From contig NC_080729.1 in NCBI RefSeq assembly GCF_019097595.1, positions 3,108,917-3,172,916 of the forward strand: a stretch of DNA of 64,000 bases, written 5' to 3'. How positions within the stretch are numbered: position 1 is the first letter of the stretch; every line of letters begins with the position of its first letter. The stretch is from Hemibagrus wyckioides (lineage: Eukaryota; Chordata; Actinopteri; Siluriformes; Bagridae). The notes under the pieces were generated by a model. That model searched no databases and was not told where the DNA came from. It saw only the letters and a list, made by a program, of their open reading frames with translations. The position numbers and the translations under genes are program-made. This document shows positions 12,250 through 24,567 of the stretch, piece after piece.

Positions 12250-12989
12250 TCATGAGAAGAATGGGTGGAAATAGGCTAGGCTTGCCAGGGACTGCCAAAA
12301 AAAAATCCTAAATACCTGAGTTACTGTTCTTAGCTTCTTTTTGTTCACCTTAGCTTATTGATGCTAGACTAGGAATCAGAATTTTATTTAGTTTAATAGT
12401 GTGGTAAACAAAAATGACTAGCTAGCTCTTATAGTAATCATATTACATACAGCTTCTTGGTTACAAATGCAATGTTATTAGTGAGGGAATCCAAAGGGTA
12501 AGTCAAATGTTGAAGAAAAAGCATCCAGGAGACCAAGCATGTGCTCCAAAGAAAAGCCAGGAGCCATACTTCACTGTATGAGTAGACAACAATTTGACGA
12601 AATCTAATCTGAAGAAAAAATGGTGCATAAATCATATTATTATTATTATAAAAAGGAACTGAACAGTGAGCCGTCATACGAGGACCTTTATGTATGGACA
12701 CAGGGGTTAGGGGTCATATGCCAGGATACTTTTTATGTTCTAGGCACGTACAGTGGATCTTGAAACACACATAAAAGTCAGGAATTCTTTGTGCACAGTA
12801 TTAAGGATACACTTTCATAACAAAAAGAAAATATTCATTTTGCCTGAGCTGCTTTTATACCAAACAGTTTGATATACTTTGTTATAGTCCAAGTATTACT
12901 GACAAAAATGTCCCAGCATGCACTGGTTCGTCCTTTTCAACAAATTGTTTATATTGTATATTGGAAAATAATGACCAGTGTAAGGAAAC

Positions 12990-13050
12990 GTTTGTTCAAG
13001 CTTAACGGAAGGAGTCTCCAGTGTCAGTGGAAAATAATCCAGGCTGGTGA
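12990..13050 (-). repeat. Unclassified dispersed repeat, fragment
   Basis: The core GAAGGAGTCTCCAGTGTCAG lies at 13008-13027 on the plus strand. It is immediately upstream of the SINE insertion at 13080. Similar single cores at 3644-3665 (one insertion and several changes) and 40304-40323 are further fragments. Confidence 0.55.
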
Positions 13051-13079
13051 GAGCTATAGTTTGAAGCTGCTTTAATATG

Positions 13080-13337
13080 CTGTTGTTGTTGTTGTTCTTT
13101 TCGGCTGTCCCCTGTTCGGGGTCACCCCTGCGGATCGTTTGGTCTGCATGTTTCGATTTGGCACAGGTTTTTACACCGGATGTCCTTCCCGACGCAACCC
13201 TCCCATTTAATCCGGGCTTGGGACCGGCACTAAGAGTTAACTCTTCAGTGGCTGTGTTAGCGCCCTGCCCGGGAATCAAACCCGGGCCGCGTCAATGAAA
13301 GCACAGGATCCTACTGCTGGTCCACAAGGAGGTTCTG
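13080..13337 (-). mobile_element. tRNA-derived SINE with RTE-type 3' tail and perfect 15-bp target-site duplication
   Basis: Read on the minus strand it begins with a tRNA-like head containing a B box with a matching stem (CCGGGTTTGATTCCCGG). It passes through GGGAGGGTTGCGTCGGGAAG, CATCCGGTGTAAAAA and ends GGTGACCCCGAACAGGGGAC then AGCCGAAAAGAACAACAACA. The tail resembles the 3' end of the LINEs at 407 and 38069. AGCTGCTTTAATATG is duplicated exactly at 13065-13079 and 13338-13352, marking the insertion precisely. Not a functional tRNA gene. Confidence 0.88.
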
Positions 13338-13352
13338 AGCTGCTTTAATATG

Positions 13353-14552
13353 ATGATGTGGGGAAATGTTTCAAAGACTTTCCTTAACATGAACTGTAGC
13401 TATAAATGGATAAAAAGTGACGTGTCTTGAACGTTAAAGAAAGATATTTAAAAATCGTTAGTGTTAGCCTAATGAATGTGGTGTAAAGAACTGGAATAGT
13501 TTGGGATATTATGGGGTAATAACACTTCAGGGTAACCCCATGTTATTTTCTTATAATAGGGTTTCTTAAACAGCAGAATTATTACTATTATTGACTTTGA
13601 TTTGTGTTAATTCCTCTAAAAATAAAAATTACAGCTATTCTACTCCATATGAGATTTTTAATGTTGCTATGTTCCTCTGTTGCAGCTATCTGGTTTATTT
13701 CTAATTATCATTTTAATACTAAATGGTAACATTCACCTCAAGCATAACCTCAAACTCACCTCTACACTAATCCCAACTTTTACCTCCAGCTGTTATCCAG
13801 AGCAAGACGTTTATCCTGAAAGTAGGAACCTGCAGTAAATCTAAAGAGAACTTTCCCAATGAAGCAGAACCCATATACAATATCACAGCCGTGTTCTCGT
13901 ATTATACCAGGTCTCTGGCTGTCCCGTGATGGTTATAATGTCAAGTTTTCCTTTTTAGCGTTTCTAGGGATGAGGACTTTTGGATAACACAAGACCTTTT
14001 TGTAGAGAAACCACAAGAAAGCGTATCCAAGCTGCCGTACCTGCACTGTTGAACCAGAGAAGTCAGGACGAGAGCCAGAGACGGAGATTTATAGATCTGG
14101 CCATGAAGCAATGGGAACTGCTTTTGTTCTTATCCTCGCCTCGCAGGTGTGGGATCTGTGAGGGGGAAAATGAGGCAAGGATTAGAACACCCAATATCAG
14201 TGCACGTTATCCAGCACAGTTCAAAAGGCCAACATTAAACAAATGCTTTTGTCAAATGGTTTTCGGTCAGGATTAAATCTCTAGGTGCTGACCTGAATCT
14301 AGAATGTTTGAGTGAGGGCAGTAAAGATTATAGCAAACAAATAAAATAGGCTTATGTTTACTGTTAGCCCAAATATAGTGACATATATCTGTTAACTAAT
14401 TAACTGATGCTAGTTAGTTAGCTTACTTGCTTGCAATATGTTTATAGATTACGTCTATTAAATACCCAGGAACCAAAACATGGGAGATTTTGCTTGCCTG
14501 GTTGGCTAGCAAACATGTTTTACTGTGATATTCATTAACAACAGTGAGATTA
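13353..14552. other. Non-coding, no supported gene
   Basis: A 98-codon plus-strand frame at 13980-14276 (Arg/Gln-rich) has no recognised domain and I do not call it a gene. Confidence 0.5.
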
Positions 14553-14554
14553 TA

Positions 14555-15098
14555 CACTGACCAGGCATAACATTGTGAGCAATGAGAGGTGAAGTGAATA
14601 AGACTGAGTATCTCCTCATCATGGCACCTGTTAGTGGGTGGGATATATTAGGCAGCAAGTGAACATTTTGTCCTCAAAGTTGATGTGTTAGAAGCAGGAA
14701 AAATGGACAAGAGTAAGGATTTGAGCGAGTTTGACCATAAGGGCCAAATTGTGATGGTTAGACCACTGGATCAGAGCATCTCCAAATCTGTAGGTCTTGT
14801 GGGGTGTTCCCAGTCTGCAGTGGTCAGTATCTATCAAAAGTGGTCCAAGGAAGGAACAGTGGTGAACCGGTGACAGGGACGGTCAAGGCTCACTGATGGA
14901 CATGGGGAGTGATGACTGGCCCGTGTGATCCGATCCAACAAACATGCTACTGTTGCTCAAGTTGCTGAAGAAGTTAATGCTGGTTTTGATAGAAAGGTGT
15001 CAGAATACACAGTGCAGGACGGGTCAGGGCTGTTTTGGCAGCAAAAGGGGACCAACACAATATTAGGCAGGTGGTCATAATGTTATGCCTGGTCGGTG
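14555..15098 (+). mobile_element. Internally deleted Tc1-like element, copy C (544 bp)
   Basis: TA duplications at 14553-14554 and 15099-15100. Inverted ends start CACTGACCAGGCATAACATT. The best-preserved copy: from ATG at 14703, [20 protein letters not shown], then [20 protein letters not shown] and [13 protein letters not shown] before a stop at 14871-14873. A frame break is followed by ATVAQVAEEVNAGFDRKV-like codons, then SEYTVQDGSGLFWQQKG next to the right end. The catalytic two thirds of the transposase are missing, as in the sister copies. Confidence 0.85.
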
Positions 15099-15100
15099 TA

Positions 15101-16923
15101 TGTTAGTGAAAGTGTGTAATTATGAAAAAGTATTTTTCTTGATTATGGATGATGTTTGGGAATCAGCAGGATGATCATCCAAAATGGGAAAAATAGGGAA
15201 ATAAATAAAGATAAAAAATAAAAAATAAAACAAAAACCAAAATGGAGTTCTTTAAAAGGCATTTCAGTATAATGACTTTATTATTTTCCAGTAAAATATT
15301 TTATTTCATTGACTAATAATGAAAAGCATTAATTTGGTATTTAATCTTAATTTTTTTTTGTATTACATCACTAATTTGTGACATTTCTGTAGCATTGAAG
15401 AGTTTTAATTAAGAATACATTAAGTTCCCTAGCTTTTCTCAGTCACATTAGAACGAAAGCTATCCAGAAAGTTCCACAGGGCATCTGGTTCAGAGCAGGT
15501 ATGACCTGGAGCGATGTAGCTGAGGATGAAGAACTGCAAAAGTTGATTAAAACGATGGAGTGCTTTATTTATTAGTGTAGACCACGCCCACTTTCAATTT
15601 AAATCCCAACAAAGATACAGGTCGATAGCATGAATGTTACATTTCCGTACCTGGAACAGCGACAAAGAAAAAATGTCTAGCTTTTTCGGCTGTTTTTCAC
15701 GTTTCACGTCTTTAACCATGTCGTTTGTTGTCCGGATGAAAGCGAGTGATTCAGCGAGGCTCGGAGCTGGTCTGAAACTCTTCCTGTATGTTTTTTTTCC
15801 CCCTCCTTTCTTCATGTTCTCTGTGGAGGGGATTTGGTTTTCCAAGAATCTTGGTTTGGCTTTAGTGAGGAAGGAGAAATCCCCCTCTCACATCCTTACA
15901 TCCTGTCAGCTCTGACTTTTCCATCATGACCACTTCGCTGGCACCGACAGCGTTCATTATTTTACAAAAAGGTCGTCGGTTCGAGCAGCGTAACACGGTA
16001 GTGGAGCGGCTAATACGCCGCTGTGATGGCTGGTTCCTGTTACTCGGACGCAGAGGGTGGTCAGTGCAAACCGAGGCATGGTTTGGGGGGTGTAGCTGAG
16101 GTGTAACTTCAACCTAAATTATTCCAAAAGAATGAGAACTGTATTTAAAAAATGAGCTCAATTTTTTTCAGCTACATGATCAACATTTTTTTTCTGGATG
16201 GAATGAAAAAATTTTTTTTACTGGTCTGCTGATATTCCAGTCTGAATTATTAGTAAAAACCCAGCAGTAATTTGGTGTGTGTGCTAGATTTTCGGCAGAT
16301 GTTTCGGATATGACAAACCCTCAAACTTCATCCAAATGCCTTTGGTGAAGCTGCAGACGTCTTGGATCAGAAGCGTGTATGTCATATTCCAGACACACAC
16401 ACACACACTTTATTCCATTGTCAGATCAGACCATGTTTTCCGTCCTCCCCCAGCGCTTGGCCCGCACACTGTGGATTTAATAACCTCTCTAATCCAGAAC
16501 TATGAGCTGTTTTTATTTCAGCAGTTATGATAAATTAAAAGAATTTGTCACTTTATCTTTCCAAACGGGTTCTGTTTGACGAGTGAGGAATGAAACGCGA
16601 CATGTTGTGCTGTTAGAGGAAAATAATAAACTACAGGGTTATGTGATGACACGGATTTACTCAAGCCACCATGGAGTTGATTATTTTTCAATAACAGAAG
16701 TGTTTTGTTTTTTTTCCTCACAGCATTTTGTTAAAGATTTCATTTAGAATAAAAGTATGATGCTTTTTTTTTATCCATTTACAGTTACACAAAACAAACT
16801 AGTCAAAAGAATTCTGACCACTACATTTAAAAAAATATTTTTTTTATATTTGTTGAAGTGAACAAGTGACTAAAGGAGAGTTTTCAGACACGGTTGCCAG
16901 GTCTTTACGAATTCATCCATCTG
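15101..16923. other. Non-coding, no recognised repeat
   Basis: Short overlapping frames of 83-93 codons on both strands at 15594-15915 lack domain signals. 15200-15230 and 16140-16220 are A/T runs. Confidence 0.5.
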
Positions 16924-16937
16924 TAGTTATTCATTTC

Positions 16938-17237
16938 AGAGCAGCATGGTGGCTCAGTGGTTAGCACTGTTGCCTCCCAGCAAGAAGGTCCTGGGTTTGA
17001 ATCCCCTTCTTTGTAGAGTTTGCATGTTCTCCCTGTGCCTGTGTGGGTTTACTCCGGTTTCCTCCCACAGTCCAAAAACACATACATTAGGTTGACTGGT
17101 AATTCTAAACTGCCCATGAGTGTGCGTGGTCTATATATCTGGCCCTGCGATGGACAGGCGACCTGTACCCCTGCCTTTTGCCCAGTGTGAGCCCCGTGAC
17201 CCTGCCCGTGATAAAGCGGGTATAGAAAATGGATGGA
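16938..17237 (+). mobile_element. DANA/Mermaid-type tRNA-derived SINE with perfect 14-bp target-site duplication
   Basis: The head GGTGGCTCAGTGGTTAGCAC (A-box like) and GGTTTGAATCCC (B box) are followed by the family's signature blocks: GTTTGCATGTTCTCCC, GGTTTCCTCCCACAGTCC, GGTTGACTGGTAATTCTAAA, CCCTGCGATGGACAGGCGAC, then a GATAAAGCGGGTATAGAAAA tail with GGATGGATAG. TAGTTATTCATTTC is repeated exactly at 16924-16937 and 17238-17251. Nearly full length, therefore probably a relatively young insertion. Confidence 0.9.
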
Positions 17238-17251
17238 TAGTTATTCATTTC

Positions 17252-19012
17252 CAATTTGTGATTTTCTTTCAGTTACAGAATTTTAGCTGATTTGTGAAAG
17301 AGTGAAAGTCAGAAAGATTTCTTTTCATTATACAACTTTTGGATGGGATTCTTTGACACCTTATCAGAATTGATGGGGGGGGGGGTAGAACTAAACGTTC
17401 TTATTGCATGGTTCGGGTTCTCTCATGCTCTTTTCCCAATCCTCTTCCCTTTCTATGATCACAAAGGATGCCCTGGCCTTTGCTCTTCTTACTGGTATTT
17501 TGATAGAGCTTATATTGATCAACTGGAAATCACCAAAACCTTCCTCTTTCTCAATGGATTAGAGATGTACTTTTTTTTTTTTTTTTTGGCAAATTGGAAA
17601 AGATTAGATTTTCATTAAGGGGTTTCTCCTAATACATTTGAGAAAATATCTTTTTGGAAAATATTTTTCCAGCTGGCTAAGAGGATAGATTTTTGACCCT
17701 CCTTGTTCTAACATGACTTTCTCGGATTGTCTGAGTGCTAGTATCATGTTTAGTGTAGTGAGGGTGATGGTCTGGTTGTTTATTTATCTATTACAGATAC
17801 ACTTGAATGAGAGTTGAGAGGAATTTTTCTTTTCTTTTCTTTTCTTTCTTTTTTAAGTTAATTTCTTTTTTACTTTATCTATATAAAATGTATCTAGAAC
17901 TCTTATTATTTCTTACAATTGTTGTGTTGGCAACTGTTTTGTTCTGTAAAACCCAATAGAAAAATGTAAAGAAAGAAAGAAAGAAAAAATGAAAGAAAGA
18001 GAATGAACGTCAAAGTATCACATACAGAAAGGTCCGAATATCTTAAACCGCTAATAAAAATGATTCTAGGTTGTTTAGTACATGATCCTGAATTCGAAAT
18101 GATATTATCAGCAACAACAGGAGTGAAAAGTAGAAATATTTGACACGAATTTCAGGATTTCTGAACATTTCGGTATATTCGAGTTTTGCTTTAATGACGG
18201 TGTGAATTCAAGTTGGTGTAGACTCGAGAAATTCGTGAAAAACCTAAAGATAGACCAAATCCATCAGAGTTTGGACTCTTAAACGACTTAAAAAAAGCAC
18301 AGAATCTTGAATTTAGAGTATTTAATATTTAATATCTTGAACGTTCCTGTTCTTTGTTTCAAAATTCTCAAAATAGTAAAAAAAAATTCAGTTTCCAGTT
18401 ATACATATACATTAAAAAAAATTCCAGCATTAGTGTAGAAAACAATTTCATAGTCTCCGAAATTTAGACTATCTCCAAATTCTCTCAATATTGAGCAACA
18501 TGTTTTAAATATGTTTTAAATCAATGATGAAATAAAAATCAGTGGGTTCAAATAAACCCCTGAATCCCTACGGTCATCTTCATCACCCTCGTCATCATCC
18601 TCAGCAGCACCGTGTGAGAACGACTTCTTACAAAATAAAACAAATAAAGCTCCATCACTGACATTCCAAATGGACCTGTAATTTCCCGTCCTGCAGGAAA
18701 CTGATCACACACCCGAGTCCTTTAATGGCAGATATCTTCACTCTCATGTCAGCTGCACAGCGAGCTCTGGACTTTTCTCTCTCCTCTGTGGCTCCCTGTA
18801 GTACTTTATTTCTAGTGATCTTTCAGTTGAAGGATGAAACCAAACTCACAGATGGTGTTTGAGTACACTAGTGTTTGCTTTTCACTTTTCTCTTCTTTCT
18901 CCAGCTTCATGCTGATAAAAAAAATAAATAACTGGTGGATCCAGAAACGCTGAGGTTTGAAAGGTTATATTAAACTGCGTCACAAAGTAGAGGTGCTCAA
19001 AACGAGCAAAAG
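17252..19012. other. Non-coding; simple runs only
   Basis: T run at 17569-17587, TTTTC run near 17828, AAAG run at 17965-18001. 18560-18830 is of ordinary complexity but unassigned. Confidence 0.55.
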
Positions 19013-19184
19013 GATTTACATTTAAGGCATTCGGCAGACGCCCTTATCCAGAGCGACTTACAGTTTAGCTCATTTTATACAAATGAGGGTTAAGGGCCTT
19101 GCTCAGGGGCAGCTTGGTGGACCTAGGATTTGAACTCACTACCTTCTGATCAGTAGTCCGCCAGCTTAACCACTAAGCTACCAA
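19013..19184 (-). mobile_element. tRNA-derived SINE-like repeat, family 1
   Basis: Contains GGCATTCGGCAGACGCCCTT, ATCCAGAGCGACTTACAG, GGGTTAAGGGCCTTGCTCAG, and ends TTAACCACTAAGCTACCA. The minus strand has the tRNA-like head and the B box AGTTCAAATCC. The cleanest copy of this family in the window. Confidence 0.8.
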
Positions 19185-19352
19185 GATTAAAAGATAATAC
19201 AATGGTAATGCAGCTAATGATAATTAGTTTTAGTAATAGTTAGTAGTAGAAGTAGACTCCAGTAAATCTCACAATGTATCAGCAAGTTCACCTGGTTTAA
19301 TGCTGGTTATGGAAAAATGTGGTTTAAAAAATGTGGTTAAAAATGTTTATTT

Positions 19353-19383
<31 letters not shown>

Positions 19384-19574
19384 TTTGTCAGTTAATTAAT
19401 TATTTAATAAATTTATTCATTCATTTGTTAAAAAGTTTAATATTATTTTAACATTAGTTTAATATTTAATGAAGTTTAATAATATTCAATAAACAGTCGT
19501 GTGACCTGATTTTTCTTTTCCTCCTAAAATAAATATGTAAATTTTCTGCCTTTAAAATTCAAGAGTAAGTTAAG

Positions 19575-20010
19575 TCAGTTCTGCTAGTTAAGTTTTACAA
19601 ATCAGTTTTTTTTTTTTATTAATTCCTCATTAAATTGGCTAGCTCGTGACACTGGGTGAATGATCTTGTTAAAATGACTAGCTAGTAAAGTTTTGTAAAT
19701 TATTCATTAAATTAGGTAGCTAGTTATGTTTTGTGAATTGGCTGGCTAAATTAACTAGCTATAAAAAGATTTTGTGAATCGGCTAATCACAACATTAGCT
19801 AGATCTTTTCTCTCTTTTTTTTAATTAGCTTATTACATTAGTTAGGAAAGTAGCAAGTAAAATATTTGGAATTAGCTAGCTAGGTTTTGAATATCATTCT
19901 GTTAAATTAGCTAGTAACATTTTGAAGTTAGTTAGTTACATTTTGTTTGTCCAGATAGCTGGCTAGTTTTGTAAATCAGCCTGTTAAATAGGTTAGCTAG
20001 TAAAGTTTGA
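19575..20010. repeat. Degenerate tandem repeat rich in GCTAGCTAG
   Basis: About eight diverged copies of a unit of roughly 50 bp, of the type TTAAATTAGCTAGCTAGTAA followed by TTTTGTAAATCAG. Insertions of T runs (19604, 19816) disrupt the period. Confidence 0.6.
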
Positions 20011-20769
20011 TTTCTCTTCTTAATGTGCATTAGCATTTTTTCCCTAAAAGATAACTCAGCATTAGACAACATGCAAGACGAATTCCAAGACTGCAAGTCT
20101 GAGTTAGCATGTTTTCCTAGCTAGTGAACTTGTGGTCAGATCTTTAGAACTTTTTACACTTGTCTATGTTATAATGCAGACAGGTCACTTTAGGTCATTT
20201 CTGCCTCCAGACTCCTACTGTTAATTCAGTAAGAGATTAAAACAGTAGACAATAAACTTTCATTTGTAAGTACAGTGTCTCTCTCCATCTCTGGTGTTGC
20301 GTAATAAAACTCCCCAAGACAAAACCCTAACACTTCACATGATTCTCATTTTGCTTTGGATTTCAGATGAAACACCATCTTACCATCCTAACAGGAGCTT
20401 CAACCTTACAACCAGTGCTTTCTTTTAACCACAAGATGGCATTCTTATTTTTTTTAAAAAAACCCTCACATGCTTTATTTCCAACACAAACCACGTTTTC
20501 TACGGCGCAACACTGGAAAATATTTAGTTGTCAGAAAGTTCAGAGAGACCGTTGATGCTCACCAGTCGTCATGAATGCCGTTTTGTTTACACGTGCAGAT
20601 GTTCAGATGCGTTTCAGGTTCTTCTAAGGTTCATGGAATTTCAGAGACATTGCGAAGCTCTTCAGGATACGAGACATTAGCTCTCAGCCTGGATTGTGTC
20701 TTATGGCCTGACAGAAAAGTCATGAATTTCCTATTTTCCTATAATCCTGTAATGTGGAGGCTGCACATG

Positions 20770-20935
20770 TGGACACGGTGGATACTTTTCACGCAATTTA
20801 TTATTTCAGAAATTATTTTTTCACATGATTTTTCCGCACATTTGCTAATTTTCACGTGTCAATATTCCACATGGTCATTTTCTTGTGCAAATTTTTCACA
20901 CAGTTTTATATTTTGAACATGATTTTAGAACTAAG
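20770..20935. repeat. Short stretch related to the 34-bp minisatellite
   Basis: TTTTTCACATGATTTTTCCG, CTAATTTTCACGTGTCAATA and CTTGTGCAAATTTTTCACAC resemble decayed units of the array beginning 1.1 kb further on. The spacing is roughly 30-36 bp. Confidence 0.5.
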
Positions 20936-21019
20936 ATTTCTTTTTACACACATTGTATATTTTTATTCTTAATTTTCATCTGAATTATTATTTACTATTT
21001 ACTATTATTTATTACTTAT

Positions 21020-21103
21020 TAATTTAATTTAATTTAATTTAATTTAATTTAATTTAATTTAATTTAATTTAATTTAATTTAATTTAATTTAATGTAATTT
21101 AAT
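21020..21103 (+). repeat. AATTT pentanucleotide microsatellite
   Basis: About 16 units, one changed near the right end. Its self-complementary AATT cores repeat every 5 bp. A TTTA array lies 35 bp further right. Confidence 0.95.
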
Positions 21104-21179
21104 GCCTGAACTTCTTGTGATATTCTTACATCCGTATTTATTTATTTATTTATTTTTGAGGTTTTATTTTATATTTGGG

Positions 21180-22029
21180 AATTTTCTTCTTCTCTGAAGT
21201 GCAATACATCAGTTTAGTCAGAAACTCAGCTGGTGTACGCAGACATTCTCAGGTTTTCTAATGAAGGGCCTTGTTGGCTCACACCTGCCATCTATTATTA
21301 CTGTACAAACAAAGTAGTTAAAGCTTAAAAACATGTTTCCTTCTGATTACGGACTGCTCAGAGGGGCAATTTTAGCGTACGGTTTAACGGTAAATGATAT
21401 GTCCAGGCACTGCGTTCACATTACGCTGGCTCTAAAATCACAGACTGCACCTTTAAGCTTGAAAAAAATCAAAACACCTGAAGGTATTTCGCTCGATATG
21501 GGATATTGAATCATGCAAGCTAAAGAATTTTATTGTCTTGTGGAAGATGAATGGTGGATGGATTTGGGATGGAAATGACATTTCCTGAGTAACAAAAACG
21601 TTCAGGATAGTGCTTTTAAAAAAAATGAAAAGAAAAAAGGGGGACAATGCGCATACTTTGGCCTGACTGAAACCACATGTCTGATGGTCAGATTCGGCTG
21701 TTTTCACATGTGCTCCACAGGAAAGGCCTGAGAAAATTAGCATCCGTTCCAGTTTCCAGGTGAAGTCGGATACGCTAAAAGGGGAACCTGTTTACAGCAG
21801 CAGGAACAAGCTCTTCTTTAATTATCACTTTGATGAAGATTCCCATCTGAGGAGACATCTCAGCATCCACGGTCTGCGCTCTCTGGTAAAATCACAAGCT
21901 CTGATCTTTTAAAGCTTTTCTTCTCCTTTGGATTGTTAATAAAAAGCATTAAAAAATTCCTTACAGAACTCACTTGTGGTTTTTTAGGCAAGTCACATGT
22001 TTATGTTTCACATTTTTTCATTTGTTTTA
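21180..22029. other. Non-coding, nothing recognised
   Basis: Between the AATTT/TTTA arrays and the 34-bp minisatellite. No supported gene. Confidence 0.55.
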
Positions 22030-22840
22030 AGTGTTTTTATTTTTAACATATGACCCTGGTACGAGATTCCCTCATTTTCTCATGTGGAGAACCAACGATT
22101 TATTACTTGCATGTGATTTTTAAACATGATTTATTTATTTCATCATCTGATCTTGACAAATGATTATGTGATTGATTTTCATGTGTCGTATTTGAACATG
22201 ATTCATTTATTTTCATGTGCGATATGTACAAGTGATTCATTGATTTTCATGAGTCGTATTCAAACATGATTCATGTATATCCATGCTTGACATTTACAAG
22301 TGATTCATTGATTTTCATGTGTCGTATTCAAGCATGATTCATTGATTTTCAGGTGTGAACTTTACAGATGATTCACTAATTTTCATGTGTGATCTTTACA
22401 TATGATTCATTGATTTTCATGTGTCGTATTCAAACATGATTCATTGATTTTTATGTGTCATACTTGAACATGATTCATTTATTTTCAGGTGTGATCTTTA
22501 CAAATGATTCATTTATTTTTATGAGTCATATTCAAACATGATTCATTTATTTACATATGTGATTTTTTTTTTTTTTTTACAAATAATTCATTGAATTTCA
22601 TGAATCGTATTCAAAAATGATTCATTTATTTCCATGTGTGATTTTTACACGATTCATTTGTATTGAAATATGAGTTTAAGTGATTTAAAAAAATAAAATA
22701 AATAAATAAAATTCATTTTCATCATGATTTTCACACGATTCAATATTTCTTTATGCCAATCTGAATACATGATTCATTTCTATTCTTCTGTGATTTTTAC
22801 ACTTGATTCATTTTTCAATATAAAATATACTTATATTGAC
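22030..22840. repeat. Degenerate 34-bp minisatellite, two alternating unit types
   Basis: Units of about 34 bp start with ATGATTCATTGATTTTCATG (or TTTATTTTCA) and end either TGTCGTATTCAAAC or TGTGATCTTTACAA. The two end types often alternate, especially at 22190-22560. The outer units (22030-22130 and 22600-22840) are more diverged. No coding potential. Confidence 0.85.
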
Positions 22841-23582
22841 CTTTGTTTTTTCTTCCACACAATCATATATACCACACACAAGAAAAAAAAAGATTTGGCA
22901 TTCTGGGTCGGAATATATTTATATTTTTATATTAAAAATATTCCTTATTTACAGAGGCTAGTAAACACTTTATAAAAGACCATAAAGGTAGCATCGGTCC
23001 TAAAACAAGGGACGAAAGTGTTAAGTGTTTTGTTGAAAGTGTCTTGCTGTACGTCCCTGTAATTTGTCGAACGCGAGCATTCATTCAACCCTGCTGAAGT
23101 GAACATGAGGATGAAGCGAGCGCCGAAGAACAAGGGATTCATTCCCTAGAGGTCACCTTGATGTCACAGCCAGCATGTTGCCCGTCGGACGTCAGCATTT
23201 CACAACATGAAAAAGCCCCTTAACCCAAAGAGCTTCCTCTGATGCCTCTCTGACTCACTGCAACGAGGAGGAGAGCAACAGGAGTCACACCAGATCAAGG
23301 AGAATACAAACACGCCATCAAACCCATGGCCACAGGGCCGTCTTTAGTGGTGGAAGCCCAATCAGACGCTTCCGATACGCCGTTAAAGCGGTGCTAAGCA
23401 ACAAAAGCTAGACAGGAGGAAAATACATCAAGTCACAGTTTACAGGTTCATAATTAAAAAGTATAAAATTGGTTCCAGCTGTATGCTGTGCGGTATGTTT
23501 CCTACATATGACGCAGCCTGGGGGACCAAGGGCACAAAGAGTGAGTGAATCGAGATTAAACTGGATAATATATATTTATTAG

Positions 23583-23585
<3 letters not shown>

Positions 23586-23638
<53 letters not shown>
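23586..23638 (+). repeat. AT dinucleotide microsatellite
   Basis: About 26 AT units, self-complementary and able to form a cruciform. It generates an Ile/Tyr frame that is not a gene. Confidence 0.95.
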
Positions 23639-23640
<2 letters not shown>

Positions 23641-24526
23641 AGGAAGAAAATTTGTGCAGTGGTCTGGGAAAACCCTCCGTATGCTGAAATGAATACATTC
23701 TGAAACCTATAGACTTTCCTAAACTGAAACTATAGTCTTCATTATAAAAATCTGAAACACAAGGAACATTATGTAAGGAATAACACACAAGTGGGGTGTG
23801 ATGATATATGAAAATAATCAAGGCGGAGTCAAAAAAAACGAGTTGAGGCGGAATTACCGATACCATACCAAAGTTAACTATTTTCCGTGCCCTAATTTGA
23901 TATAAATAAATGAAATAAATAAAATAGAAAATTAAAAATAAATAAACAAAAAATAATCAGCAGCATCTGACCAATCAGACTGGAGAATTCAGCAGCACTG
24001 TGGTATAAATGATTTTTGTGCCAAAAAGAGGATTTAAAGGATTTAATTTAAACACCAAAACACTGATGATGGAAAAAAATTAACTAAATAAATTTGCATT
24101 TCAGCTAATATGTAATAAATAAGATAATATATAACATGACCATAAGATTTTATTTATTAGCAGCATTTATTCATAGCCTACAGACTGACAGGATTTTGCA
24201 GAAGCTCCACCCATCCAACCGTCATTGCGTGTTTTGTAATAATGTTTTATTTTATATAAAAGGGAAAATAATTTAGATTATTAGAAATAATTAAATAGAA
24301 GATTTGTAAGAAAAAAAATCGTAAGACTGCTTAATTACGCTTAATAACCCTGTTATTATCAGAATTATCTTAAACTAATTTAATATTCTAGCCAACAAAC
24401 AGCAATGCCCTGCCTTCGTACTTGTCCTAACCTACTTATGGAAACACAGTGTTACTGCCGAAATAGTAAAAGGTCAAACGAGCTCATACTTTGATCCTCA
24501 TCAGTTAGAGAGCATCACTTTGAGTT

Positions 24527-24528
<2 letters not shown>

Positions 24529-24567
<39 letters not shown>
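24529..24567 (+). repeat. CAT trinucleotide microsatellite
   Basis: About 13 CAT units. A second, similar array lies at 28208-28248. Confidence 0.95.

Larger units (their letters stand above)
11150..12990. other. Non-coding AT-rich DNA
   Basis: 11150-11470 is very AT-rich. Beyond the CA and GA microsatellites nothing is identified. 11775-11880 is locally complex but unassigned. Confidence 0.55.

Noticed and set aside
13260..13330. tRNA gene suggested by a good B-box stem
   Set aside because: It is the head of a SINE with a target-site duplication. The rest of a tRNA cloverleaf is not preserved.
13980..14276. 98-codon plus-strand frame, Arg/Gln-rich
   Set aside because: No domain recognised and no splice or conservation evidence. 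The length is within chance for 64 kb.
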